The notes beneath the pieces were generated by a model. It made no database searches. It was not told the origin of the DNA and saw nothing but the letters and a program-made list of their open reading frames with translations. A program made the translations under genes and the position numbers. Positions 45,478 to 53,471 of a DNA stretch of 64,000 nt are shown piece after piece. Every line of letters begins with the position of its first letter. Position 1 is the first letter of the stretch. The DNA lies in contig NZ_CP082288.1 of assembly GCF_019880245.1 (NCBI RefSeq), positions 124,001-188,000 on the forward strand. The letters run 5' to 3'. The stretch is from Halobaculum roseum (GTDB lineage: Archaea > Halobacteriota > Halobacteria > Halobacteriales > Haloferacaceae).

Positions 45478-46746
45478 ATGACGACGTTCCCAGAGGACGA
45501 CGCGCTCGCCGGCGAGTTCACGGTTCCCGACGACGTTCGGCCGGTCGTCGATCGCGTCATCGAGTTCATCGAGGAGGAGGTGCTGCCGTACGAGGAGGAA
45601 CACGCCGAGCACGTCGGCGGCCCCCTGGACTACCTCGACGACGACGGCCTCATGAAGCCCGAGACGCGTGCGATGCAGGAGGAGATCCGGAAGCGCAGCG
45701 CCGACGCGGGGCTGTACGCGCTGCATCTCCCCGAGGAGGTCGGCGGCGGCGGCCTCTCGAACCGCGAGCACTTCTACGTCCAGGAGGCGGTGTTCCGCTA
45801 CGGCACCGGACACGGGTCCAGCGTCGCCCGGGCGATGATGGCGTGGACCGAGGGACCCTCGCCCGCGCTGTTGCATCTCGACGAGGACCAGCGCGAGGAG
45901 TGGCTCCGACCGCTCGTCGAGGGGCGGAAGACTGCCTGCATCGGCATCACCGAGCCGGGCGCCGGATCGGACGTGACGGCCATCTCGACGACCGCCGAGC
46001 GCGACGGCGACGGGTGGGTGCTCAACGGCGACAAGCGCTACATCACCAATGGACCGTTCGCCGACACCGCCCAGATCCTCGCGAAGGTGGAGGGGGCGGA
46101 TGGGCCGGCCCACGAGACGATGGGGATGTTCCTCGTCGACACCGACAACCCCGGCTTCGAGGTGGGGCAGCCGAACCTGAACATCATGATGGACGGCATC
46201 ACCTCCGACGTGCATCTCCGCGACTGCCGGGTCGCCGACGACCAACTCGTCGGCGAGGTGGGCGACGGCCTGCCGCTGGCGCTGTCGTGGGTGAACTGGC
46301 GCCGCGCCGGACGGGCCGGGATGTGTGCCGGGATGGGGCGGTACCTCCTCGACCGGATGCTCACGTACGCGAAAGAGCGCGAGACGTTCGGCGAGCCCAT
46401 CGGCACCAATCAGGCCGTGCAGTGGCCCATCGTCGAGACGGCGACGGAGATCCACGCCGTCCGCGAGTTCGGGACGGCACTGCTGGGCGCCTACGACGCG
46501 GAGGCGAACCTCCACGACCTCAGCCAGCCGGCGACCGCCCGGCGGAAGCTCTCGATGCTGAAGTACTACCCCGAGGACCGGCTGTTCGACTGGGCCGACC
46601 GCGCGATCCAGGTGCTCGGCGGCTACGGCCTCATGCGAGCCGGCGGGGTCGAGCGCGTGTTCCGGGTGGCGCGCAACCTCCGGATCCCCGCGGGGACGAC
46701 GGAGGTACAGAAACGAACCATCGCGAAGACGCTCGGCCTGGAGTGA
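45478..46746 (+). CDS. Acyl-CoA dehydrogenase family protein
   Basis: A 422-residue FAD-dependent acyl-CoA dehydrogenase-fold protein. FAD/substrate motifs ACIGITEPGAGSDVTAISTT and RYITNGPF, and the C-terminal QVLGGYGLMRAGGVERVFRV plus PAGTTEVQ, are clear. The usual catalytic Glu of the YEGT motif is replaced (PAGT). The alternative isovaleryl-type Glu is also not obvious, where RRAGRAG appears. It may use another base or have lost dehydrogenase activity. Expected electron acceptor is ETF. Its TGA overlaps the next ATG (TGATG). Confidence 0.88.
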   Translation: MTTFPEDDALAGEFTVPDDVRPVVDRVIEFIEEEVLPYEEEHAEHVGGPLDYLDDDGLMKPETRAMQEEIRKRSADAGLYALHLPEEVGGGGLSNREHFYVQEAVFRYGTGHGSSVARAMMAWTEGPSPALLHLDEDQREEWLRPLVEGRKTACIGITEPGAGSDVTAISTTAERDGDGWVLNGDKRYITNGPFADTAQILAKVEGADGPAHETMGMFLVDTDNPGFEVGQPNLNIMMDGITSDVHLRDCRVADDQLVGEVGDGLPLALSWVNWRRAGRAGMCAGMGRYLLDRMLTYAKERETFGEPIGTNQAVQWPIVETATEIHAVREFGTALLGAYDAEANLHDLSQPATARRKLSMLKYYPEDRLFDWADRAIQVLGGYGLMRAGGVERVFRVARNLRIPAGTTEVQKRTIAKTLGLE

Positions 46747-48041
46747 TGCGCGGGAGGGATCGCTCCATCCTGCTGCTCCTGCTCGACGGCGCGGCCGACC
46801 GGCCGGCCCCCGAACTGGACGGGCGGACGCCGCTTGAGGCCGCGGAGACGCCGAACCTCGACCGGCTCGCGACCGCCGGGATCAACGGGACGATGCACGT
46901 CGCCGACCCGGGCGTCCCGCTGTCGAGCGATCTCGCACACACCCGACTGTTCGGCTACGACCCCGAGGAGGTACCGGGGCGAGGCGTGCTTGAGGCACGA
47001 GGCTTCGGCCGCGACCCCCCCGCCGGCAGCGTCGTCTGCTCGGCGTCGTTCGCGTCGCTGGATCCCGAGACCGGAACGCGTGTCTCGGACCGCCATCTCG
47101 CGAGCGACGCCGCCGATTTCCCCGCGCTCGCGGACCGGGCCGGCGTCGCCACCGTCGACGTGCCGGTGGTCGAGGGCTGCACCGCGAGCTTCGAATACAC
47201 GTGGAAGAACCGGGGACTGGTGACGATTACTGCGGACACGGTGGTGTCGCCGGCGGTCACCGATGTCGACCCGTTCGAGGAGGGGCTTCCGGTCGTCGCC
47301 AGCGAGCCGACACGCGACGCGGAGCACCGGGCCGCCGCCCGGCGGACCGCCGACGCGCTGCGGACGTACACGCGCTCGACACGGTCGGCGCTTGCGGACG
47401 CGCCGGGGCCGGCGGACGTGGTGCTCTCGAAGTGGGCCGGCACGGCGACGCGTGTCGAGTCGTTCCGGCGGCGCCACGGCTTGGAGGCCGCGAGCGTGAC
47501 GCCCAAGCCGGTGTTGACGGGGCTGGCTCGGACCCTCGGGATGACCCACGTCGACCCGCCGGAGGGGTACGACGACCGGGCGGACCTCGCGCTCGACACG
47601 CTCGCCGACCACGAGTTCGTCCACGTCCACTATCCGGAGCCCGACGAGGTGTCCCACGCCGCCGGTCCCGAGGAGAAGCGCGACGAGTTGGCGTCCATCG
47701 ACGCGTCGCTCGCGCCGGTGGTCGAGCGCGCGCTGGAGGACCCGGAGCTGGTCACCGTCGTCACCGCCGACCACACCACGCCGAGCACGGAGGACGTGGT
47801 CCACTCCGGGGAGCCTGTGCCCGTGACGATGGTCGCCGAGCCCGTTCGCGTCGACGACGTGGACGCGGTCGGGGAGCGTCCGGCCGCCAATGGCGGGTTC
47901 CGGGACGTGCGCGGTCGGGAGCTGTTGAAGACCGCGCGGGCGGCCGCCGACCGTGTCATGCTCGACGGGCTGCGTCGGACGCCGGCGGTCCGTGACTACC
48001 CGACGACGGAGGTGACGCCGCTGTGGCCGCGCGAGGAGTGA
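46746..48041 (+). CDS. apgM: ApgM-like cofactor-independent phosphoglycerate mutase / alkaline-phosphatase superfamily protein
   Basis: A 431-residue member of the archaeal 2,3-BPG-independent phosphoglycerate mutase family. ILLLLLDGAADRP (metal Asp), TPNLDRLATAG, PGVPLSSDLAHTRLFGYDPE with the Ser nucleophile region and VTVVTADHTTPSTEDVVHSG match the family. ApgM interconverts 3- and 2-phosphoglycerate, but relatives act on other phosphoesters or phosphonates. Its start overlaps the acyl-CoA dehydrogenase stop and its own stop overlaps the next GTG. An identical role in glycolysis is possible; the neighbours allow another. Confidence 0.85.
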   Translation: MRGRDRSILLLLLDGAADRPAPELDGRTPLEAAETPNLDRLATAGINGTMHVADPGVPLSSDLAHTRLFGYDPEEVPGRGVLEARGFGRDPPAGSVVCSASFASLDPETGTRVSDRHLASDAADFPALADRAGVATVDVPVVEGCTASFEYTWKNRGLVTITADTVVSPAVTDVDPFEEGLPVVASEPTRDAEHRAAARRTADALRTYTRSTRSALADAPGPADVVLSKWAGTATRVESFRRRHGLEAASVTPKPVLTGLARTLGMTHVDPPEGYDDRADLALDTLADHEFVHVHYPEPDEVSHAAGPEEKRDELASIDASLAPVVERALEDPELVTVVTADHTTPSTEDVVHSGEPVPVTMVAEPVRVDDVDAVGERPAANGGFRDVRGRELLKTARAAADRVMLDGLRRTPAVRDYPTTEVTPLWPREE

Positions 48042-49510
48042 GCTGGAGCCGGGCCGTCGCCGACGGTGGACGGGACCGCGACCGATCGGCCGGAGCACCC
48101 AGCGTCACGCCGGCTGCCGGGGCAGATCCGCGGCGATGCGGCTGTGCCGGCAAGACTCCACTCGACCGGGTGGTGTTGCCGGCACGCGACCGCATCCGCG
48201 ACGCGCTCAACGAGACGAGCGTCCGGCTGGGAACAGACTCCGACGCGGCGATCCTCCGGAATCCGACCGCCATCGACCCGACCGACCGGGCGGTCGACAC
48301 GGTCGCGCTCGGTGAGGAACAGCCCACAGCCCCGTTATCAGGCGACGCGGGGGGCGGTCCCGTCGTGACGCTCGCGTGTGCGTTCGTCGGCGACGACCTC
48401 GCGGACCCGGACGCCCTCGGCGACGCGCTGGCGACCGCCTACGCCGGCCTCGACGGGCCGGTCGTGACGATCGGGAAGGGCCACGCCGTGCAGATCCCCG
48501 ACCTCGATGGCGGCCTCCTCTGGCTCGAACACCTCCGGCAGGGAGGCGACAGTGGCAGCGACCGCGACGGCGACAACGACGGCGATAGAGGCAACGTCGG
48601 AAGGGCCGACGCCGGATTCGGTACCGAGTCCGCGGGGTTCGTCGCGGCGAACGTCGACGCGATCCACGCGTTTCCGGAGCTGTCGCCGCCGGAGCAGGCT
48701 CGGATCGCCGCCCTCAACGCCTGCAACGACGTGTACGCCGCCGGGGCGACTGCCGACCGCGTCGTCCGGCCGATGGTCGCCGTACCCGCCGGCGTCGACC
48801 TGCCGCCGTCGCGGGCGACCGACTGGTACCGCGCCGGGGTTCCGAACGAGGTGTCGGTGCTGCCTGCGTCGGTGCTCACCCACGGCGGCGAGAGCTGGCT
48901 CTTCGGCGCGAGTGTCACCGCCGGCGGCAACGTCGACCCGACCGGGTCGCCGCTCCCCGACGACTGCGATGTACTCTTGACGCGTCCGCTCGGGGGTTTG
49001 GCGGCGTTCGCACTCGGTCAGATCGACGGCGGCCGGGGCCTCCGCGAGTTGGGGCGGGACCGACTCACGCGGGACGCCCGACCCGTCGCCGAGGTGCTAG
49101 CCGCGTGTCGACCGGAGCCCGACGAGCCGTTCGATCCAGCGCGACACCTCGCTCGCGTCACCGACGTGTCCGGGGAGGGGATCGGCGGCGTCGGCCGCCT
49201 GGTCGCCGGCGAGGGACGGTCGCTTCGGCTCGACCGACTTCCGCTCCTGCCGGGAGTCGCCGACGCGGCAGCGGGAGGATGGACGATCCCCGACGCGACC
49301 GTGGAGACGAACGGCCCGTTCGCGGCGATCGGAACGCCGAGCGCCCTGGCGCGAGCGAGCGAGCGACTTCGGAGCGTCGAGGGCGCCGACCCCGTCCGGG
49401 TCGGTACGCTCGACCGCGGCGACGCGCCGATCCGCGACGCCACCGGCGGCGACCCGGCGCGGTTCATCGAGGCGGCCGCGCGCTGGCCGGCCGCGGGGGA
49501 GGACCGGTGA
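48038..49510 (+). CDS. SelD-like PurM-superfamily protein
   Basis: A 490-residue protein resembling selenophosphate synthase (SelD) in fold order. A Cys/Lys motif CGCAGK (C36, K39, like SelD CxxK) is followed by an LGTDSDAAIL segment, ALNACNDVYAAGATADRVVR, VTAGGNVDPTGSPLPDDCDV, LLTRPLGGLAAFALG and VTDVSGEGIGG. It is longer than the usual 340-350, owing to an Asp/Gly-rich insertion and a long N-terminus. GTG at 48038 is preferred because it gives a GTGA overlap; GTG at 48023 is also in frame. SelD uses ATP and selenide to make selenophosphate. A different PurM-type ATP-dependent step remains possible. Confidence 0.7.
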   Translation: MSWSRAVADGGRDRDRSAGAPSVTPAAGADPRRCGCAGKTPLDRVVLPARDRIRDALNETSVRLGTDSDAAILRNPTAIDPTDRAVDTVALGEEQPTAPLSGDAGGGPVVTLACAFVGDDLADPDALGDALATAYAGLDGPVVTIGKGHAVQIPDLDGGLLWLEHLRQGGDSGSDRDGDNDGDRGNVGRADAGFGTESAGFVAANVDAIHAFPELSPPEQARIAALNACNDVYAAGATADRVVRPMVAVPAGVDLPPSRATDWYRAGVPNEVSVLPASVLTHGGESWLFGASVTAGGNVDPTGSPLPDDCDVLLTRPLGGLAAFALGQIDGGRGLRELGRDRLTRDARPVAEVLAACRPEPDEPFDPARHLARVTDVSGEGIGGVGRLVAGEGRSLRLDRLPLLPGVADAAAGGWTIPDATVETNGPFAAIGTPSALARASERLRSVEGADPVRVGTLDRGDAPIRDATGGDPARFIEAAARWPAAGEDR

Positions 49511-50106
49511 CCGTCGGCCACGTCCACGGCCGCTTCCAGCCGTTCCACGACGGCCACCTCGCGTACTGCGAGTGGGCCGCCGAGGAGTGTGACGAGCTGA
49601 TCGTCGGGATCACGAACGCCGACCCCGCACACGTCGCCCACGAGACGGCCGACCCGGAGCGCGACGACCCGCGGAACAACCCGTTCCGCTACCACGAGCG
49701 CCACCGGATGGTGAGCGACGCGCTGGCGGCCGCGGATCTGGGCGTCCCCGTTCGCGTGCTCCCGTTCCCGATCAACCGCCCGGAGCTGTGGGAGCACTAC
49801 GCGCCGCCGGACGCGCTGCACCTCCTCCGGGTGCTCGAACCGTGGCACGAGGTGAAGGCGGACCGTCTGCGCGAGCACGGGCGAGCCGTGCGGACGATCG
49901 AGGCCGAGCGCACGGTGAGCGGAACGGCGATCCGCGAGTCGATGGCCGCCGAGGACGACGGACGCGGTGCACGGGACAGCAACCGACAGGATGCCACGTC
50001 CGACGCCAGCGCCGGTCGCTGGCGTGAGTCGGTGCCGCCGCCCGTGGAGGCCGTGATCGACGACATCGACGGCGCGGCGCGCGTGCGGTCGTTAGTCGAC
50101 GAGTGA
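49507..50106 (+). CDS. Nicotinamide-nucleotide adenylyltransferase-like (NadM)
   Basis: A 199-residue nucleotidyltransferase of the archaeal NadM type. HGRFQPFHDGHLAY (GxFxPxHxGH) opens the protein and TVSGTAIRESM supplies the second motif. It is 25-30 residues longer than usual because of a polar insertion (ARDSNRQDATSDASAG) before the last helix. It makes NAD from NMN and ATP in family members. GTG start in a GTGA overlap with the SelD-like gene, so the three enzymes are translationally linked. Confidence 0.85.
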   Translation: MTVGHVHGRFQPFHDGHLAYCEWAAEECDELIVGITNADPAHVAHETADPERDDPRNNPFRYHERHRMVSDALAAADLGVPVRVLPFPINRPELWEHYAPPDALHLLRVLEPWHEVKADRLREHGRAVRTIEAERTVSGTAIRESMAAEDDGRGARDSNRQDATSDASAGRWRESVPPPVEAVIDDIDGAARVRSLVDE

Positions 50107-50286
50107 CCGGCGGTGACGTTCGACAGGTGAGCGCCGGCTACGGCGTTCCCGACTCGGATCCCGCTCGGTACTACCGAAGACTGTCGGGAAAGATGTCGGA
50201 TGGAATGTCGTCAGTCAGCACGATGTTCGGTTCGATGAGGTCGGCGTTCGCCTCGGTGAGAAACTGTTCGAGACACCCCTCGCACA

Positions 50287-50420
50287 GTTGTGAACTACCC
50301 TACCCTACTCGCTCACGGCTGACGCCGTTCGCTCCTTGAGGGAAGGGCTTCCTGTTTCCACGACGCGCTTTGCAGATACAGGTGTATCCACAGGGAGCGC
50401 AGTCTCCACAGGCGTTGATT
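50287..50420 (-). ncRNA. Putative omega RNA (guide RNA) of the IS200/IS605 element
   Basis: The 3' end of tnpB plus the right end forms the hairpin described for the element, ending in a GTAGGG-rich run. TnpB systems transcribe their guide RNA from this position, with the guide taken from the flank beyond the element (here leftward of about 50290). Extent is inferred; no direct evidence of transcription. Confidence 0.3.
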
Positions 50421-51546
50421 CGGAGTATCCCACTCCTATATCTTCGAGGCCACGAGAAAGAATGTTCCACGCCGCGTTTGCGTCCCTATCCGCTGCAAAC
50501 CCGCAGGCGGGACAGGAGTGTTCACGGACCCACAGCGGCTTGTCCGTCGAGACACCGCACGACGCACACTCCTTGGTTGTCCCTCTCGGGTTGACCGCTA
50601 CGAAGTGCGTTCCTTCGCGTTCGCACTTGTATTCGAGCAACGAGAGGAACGTCCGCCATGCGGCAGACGCGGTGTTGCGGCTGTTCGACGACGACTCCAC
50701 CATCCCCTTCACGTTCAGATCTTCGACTGCCACGAGGTCGTACTCCCGAGCGTAGTAGTTCGAGAGCTTGTGCAAGAAGTCGCGGCGCTTCCGTCGGAGG
50801 GCCGCGTGACACTCTGCAACGCGCCGTCGTTGCTTCTCGTAGTTGACAGAGCCGTGTTGCTTCCGCGAGAGCGTCCGTTGCTCGCGTTCCAAGCGTTCTC
50901 GTTCGGCGGAGAGGTCGAGCGACCCGACTGCCGTGCCGTCGGTGTCGTGGGCGTACGTGAGAATCCCTACGTCGATGCCGACGCACCGCTCGGGATTCTC
51001 GGGAGTCTCAGGCGGTTCGCGATCCATTTGGACGCCGAAGGTGGCGAACCACTCGCCCGTCGGTTCCTTCTTGACCGTGACCTGTTTGAGCGCCGCCTCG
51101 TCGGGGATGGTACGGTGGAGTCGAATCGGAATATCCGCGAGTTTCGAGAGCGACAGCACAGTCTGACCGCCCTTCTTGTCAAGCTTGAAGCCAGACTGAC
51201 TGTACGTGAAACTGCGGAACTCCCGTGGCGGCTTCCACTTGAGTTGACCGACGCCGTAGCCGTTCTTCTTGAGCGCGGAGAGGCCTTTCAGGTTGTCGAA
51301 CAGGCGTTCCACGACGGTTTGGAGAACCTTCGAGTACACGTCCGAGAGGCCATCCCACCACGTCTTGAGGTCGGGTAGTTCCGACCGCAGGGTGGTCATG
51401 GACGGCAATTCGCCGTGTTCGTCTTGGTACTCGTTGAGGCGGTAGCGCGTGTGGTTGTACAGTTGCCGACAAATGTCTCGGTGGCGGTCCAACTCCTCAC
51501 GGTGGGCGTCGGACGGCTTGAGGCGGTACTTGTAGGCGTAGTACAT
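50305..51546 (-). CDS. tnpB: RNA-guided endonuclease TnpB family protein
   Basis: A 413-residue TnpB (IS1341-type). The RuvC residues are all present: D192 in VGIDVG, E275 in VAVEDLNVKGM and D355 in ADRDANAAWN. The zinc ribbon has CASC (327-330) and CPAC (345-348). The N-terminal half has the usual KYRLKPSDAHREEL opening. The end AKRVVETGSPSLKERTASAV overlaps the structured right end. Looks intact and probably active as an omega-RNA-guided nuclease that favours element retention. Confidence 0.93.
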   Translation of the reverse strand: MYYAYKYRLKPSDAHREELDRHRDICRQLYNHTRYRLNEYQDEHGELPSMTTLRSELPDLKTWWDGLSDVYSKVLQTVVERLFDNLKGLSALKKNGYGVGQLKWKPPREFRSFTYSQSGFKLDKKGGQTVLSLSKLADIPIRLHRTIPDEAALKQVTVKKEPTGEWFATFGVQMDREPPETPENPERCVGIDVGILTYAHDTDGTAVGSLDLSAERERLEREQRTLSRKQHGSVNYEKQRRRVAECHAALRRKRRDFLHKLSNYYAREYDLVAVEDLNVKGMVESSSNSRNTASAAWRTFLSLLEYKCEREGTHFVAVNPRGTTKECASCGVSTDKPLWVREHSCPACGFAADRDANAAWNILSRGLEDIGVGYSESTPVETALPVDTPVSAKRVVETGSPSLKERTASAVSE

Positions 51547-51547
51547 T

Positions 51548-51952
51548 CTACTCGCGTTGGTTCTCGACGTACTGGTTCAGCACATCCAGCGACACCTGCC
51601 CCGTCGAGATGAGGCAATACGAATCGTTCCAGAACGAGTCGCCCCACAGGTCGGTCTTCAGTTCGTCCGCGTACTCGTTGCGGATACGGCGGGCGGTCGC
51701 GCCCTTGACCGTGTTGATGAACTTCACGAGGTCTGTGGTGGGTTTCGCTCGGAACAAGATGTGTACGTGGTCGTCCTCGCCGTCGAGGTTCGTCAGTTCG
51801 ACGCCGTAGTTGTCCGTGAACCCGCTGATGACCTCGTGAATGAATTGGGTTCGCTCCTCGGTGAGCACTCCGCGCCGATACTTCGTGGTGAGTACCAGGT
51901 GATAGTGCAGGGAATACGTCGAGTGCGCTCCCGAGTCGAGGTCGTATTCCAT
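51548..51952 (-). CDS. tnpA: IS200-type Y1 transposase TnpA
   Basis: A 134-residue HUH single-strand transposase. The HUH motif is H62-V-H64 in EDDHVHILF, and the catalytic Tyr is Y128 in LNQYVENQ. Length is normal (130-150). Starts with ATG and is followed by tnpB after one base. Confidence 0.93.
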   Translation of the reverse strand: MEYDLDSGAHSTYSLHYHLVLTTKYRRGVLTEERTQFIHEVISGFTDNYGVELTNLDGEDDHVHILFRAKPTTDLVKFINTVKGATARRIRNEYADELKTDLWGDSFWNDSYCLISTGQVSLDVLNQYVENQRE

Positions 51953-52373
51953 TGGGTTCAGTTAAGACTATACTATCCTACTGCAAAAACATAGCGACTG
52001 CGTGGGCCTGTAGGTCTGTAACCGTAGTCTGTATGAAAATTGTGCGGTGCTGTATCCCCTCCCTGCTCGCGTCTCCCATTCGGTCGGCGCTCGCTGAGGA
52101 AGGGGGCTTAGCGCCTCAATCCAGCAAACTCCGTCGTCCGCTCCTCCCCGCCCTCAGGAGAAAACCGCAGCGTGTAGTGGTCGCAGTCTCCGATTCCACA
52201 GTGAACACATGTCATCTCAACCGGATAGGAGGCATATAGTATAAATAATTTTATATTAGTTCATATACCCATCATTTATCCCTAGATACGGATCGTCCCC
52301 AGTGCCGTCTGATAGCCTGAAAGTTGTCTGGAGAAAATGATAGTATTGAGGCGGTACGGCCCCCCGTCCGTGG
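51953..52373. other. Intergenic region between IS element and dehydrogenase operon
   Basis: Contains the left end of the element, the candidate small zinc-finger ORF and a strongly AT-rich patch (ataaataattttatattagt at 52240-52259) that provides its promoter. Nothing else is supported. Confidence 0.4.
52108..52215 (-). CDS. Candidate 35-residue Cys/His zinc-finger-like protein
   Basis: MTCVHCGIGDCDHYTLRF and on to FAGLRR, 35 residues. C3, C6, C11 and H13 could bind one metal. A TATA-like TTTATACTAT ends about 20 nt before the ATG, suiting a leaderless transcript. The 2-oxoacid dehydrogenase E2 gene lies upstream on the same strand and the IS downstream; the gene could once have been longer and been truncated near the element. 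No family assigned. Confidence 0.45.
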   Translation of the reverse strand: MTCVHCGIGDCDHYTLRFSPEGGEERTTEFAGLRR

Positions 52374-53153
52374 TCATCCCTCGAACAGCTCGTCCGGCTC
52401 CTCGATCACGGTCGCGAGCGTCCGCAGGAACCGTCCCGCGTCGGCGCCGTCGACGACGCGGTGGTCGAAGCTCAGGTCCAGGGGGAGCTGCCGGCGGAAC
52501 ACGACGGCGTCGCCGTCGTCGTCCGGACGAACCGCCCGCTCCCGCACGGCGTTCACCCCCAGGATCGCGACCTGCGGGGGGTTGATGATCGGCGTGAACG
52601 AGTCGACCCCGAGCGGGCCGAGGTTCGAGACGGTGAACGTCCCGCCGCGGAGGTCGGCCGTGTCGTAGTCGCCGGCGCGCACGCGATCGACCAGCGCCGT
52701 CCGTCGGCGGTGGATCTCAGCGATCGACAGCGACCCCACGTCGGCGAGGACGGGCGCGACGAGCCCCTGGTCGAGGTCGACGCCGTATCCGAGGTTGTGC
52801 TCCTCGTACACGCGATGGGTGCCGTCCTCGAACGTGGCGTTGAACGAGGGATGTCGCTCCAGCGTCGCCGAGACCGCCGCCAGCACCGCGTCCGAGGGCG
52901 AGAGGTCGACGCCGTGGCGGTCGCCGGCGGCGTCGGCCGCCTCGAACAGCGCCTCCGCGTCGACGACGCGCGTCGCCGTGACGTGAACCGCCTCGCTGTA
53001 GCTCTCGTGAAGCCGACGCGCGATCGTCCGCCGCATCGGGCTCGGCGTGTGCTCCTCGGCGACGGTGCGAGGCGCCGGCTCGTCTCGCGGAGCGTCGGCC
53101 GCGTCGCCGCCGTCCGTACGGACGGGCGGTGAACTCCGGCTGTCCGATGGCAT
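52374..53153 (-). CDS. 2-oxoacid dehydrogenase E2, catalytic acyltransferase domain only
   Basis: A 259-residue protein with a 35-residue disordered N-terminus then the acyltransferase catalytic domain (SPMRRTIARRLHESYSEAVH). The active site FDHRVVDGADAGRFL has His and Asp, with FTVSNLGPLG also present. No lipoyl domain and no peripheral-subunit-binding domain are attached. The lipoyl domain is a separate gene ending six bases upstream. Forms the E2 core that moves the acyl group from lipoate to CoA. Confidence 0.9.
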   Translation of the reverse strand: MPSDSRSSPPVRTDGGDAADAPRDEPAPRTVAEEHTPSPMRRTIARRLHESYSEAVHVTATRVVDAEALFEAADAAGDRHGVDLSPSDAVLAAVSATLERHPSFNATFEDGTHRVYEEHNLGYGVDLDQGLVAPVLADVGSLSIAEIHRRRTALVDRVRAGDYDTADLRGGTFTVSNLGPLGVDSFTPIINPPQVAILGVNAVRERAVRPDDDGDAVVFRRQLPLDLSFDHRVVDGADAGRFLRTLATVIEEPDELFEG

Positions 53154-53159
53154 CCGCGA

Positions 53160-53471
53160 TCACCCCTCCGGTTCCACGTATCCGAGCACGTCCCCGCGGT
53201 CGAACTCGCCGTCCTCGTCGACGACGACCTCCGCGAGCGTCCCCGACGCGGGTGCGGGGACGTCCACGTCGACCTTCTCGACCTGGAACTCGGCGATCCG
53301 GTCGCCCTCCGACACCCGGCTCCCCTCCGAGACGAACCAGTTGAGCAGCAGTCCCACGTCGTCGTCCGTGTCGCCGGGCCACAGCGCCCCGCTGTCAACG
53401 GGGACACGGTCGGCGCCGCCGTCGGTGGCCGTGGGGTGAGCCCAGTCGGCGTGCGGATCGCTCCGGCTCAT
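53160..53471 (-). CDS. Stand-alone lipoyl-domain protein (E2 lipoyl part)
   Basis: A 103-residue protein. About 30 disordered residues precede a biotinyl/lipoyl domain: GLLLNWFVSEGSRVSEGDRI, lipoyl-Lys K66 in QVEKVDVDVPAPASG, and VVVDEDGEFDRGDVLGYVEP. The start is in an ATGA overlap with the E1-beta gene. The swinging arm is therefore made as a separate subunit, so the complex must hold it noncovalently. Confidence 0.88.
   Translation of the reverse strand: MSRSDPHADWAHPTATDGGADRVPVDSGALWPGDTDDDVGLLLNWFVSEGSRVSEGDRIAEFQVEKVDVDVPAPASGTLAEVVVDEDGEFDRGDVLGYVEPEG

Larger units (their letters stand above)
50290..52000 (-). mobile_element. IS200/IS605-family insertion sequence (tnpA and tnpB)
   Basis: A composite element read leftward: Y1 transposase TnpA, then TnpB starting one base after the TnpA stop. 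The right end near 50290 carries the hairpin ACGGC-TGAC-GCCGT (50315-50328) and GTAGGGTAGGGTAGTTCAC, typical for this haloarchaeal group. The left boundary is approximate; no target duplication is expected for this mechanism. It lies between the NadM gene and the 2-oxoacid dehydrogenase operon without disrupting either. Confidence 0.85.
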
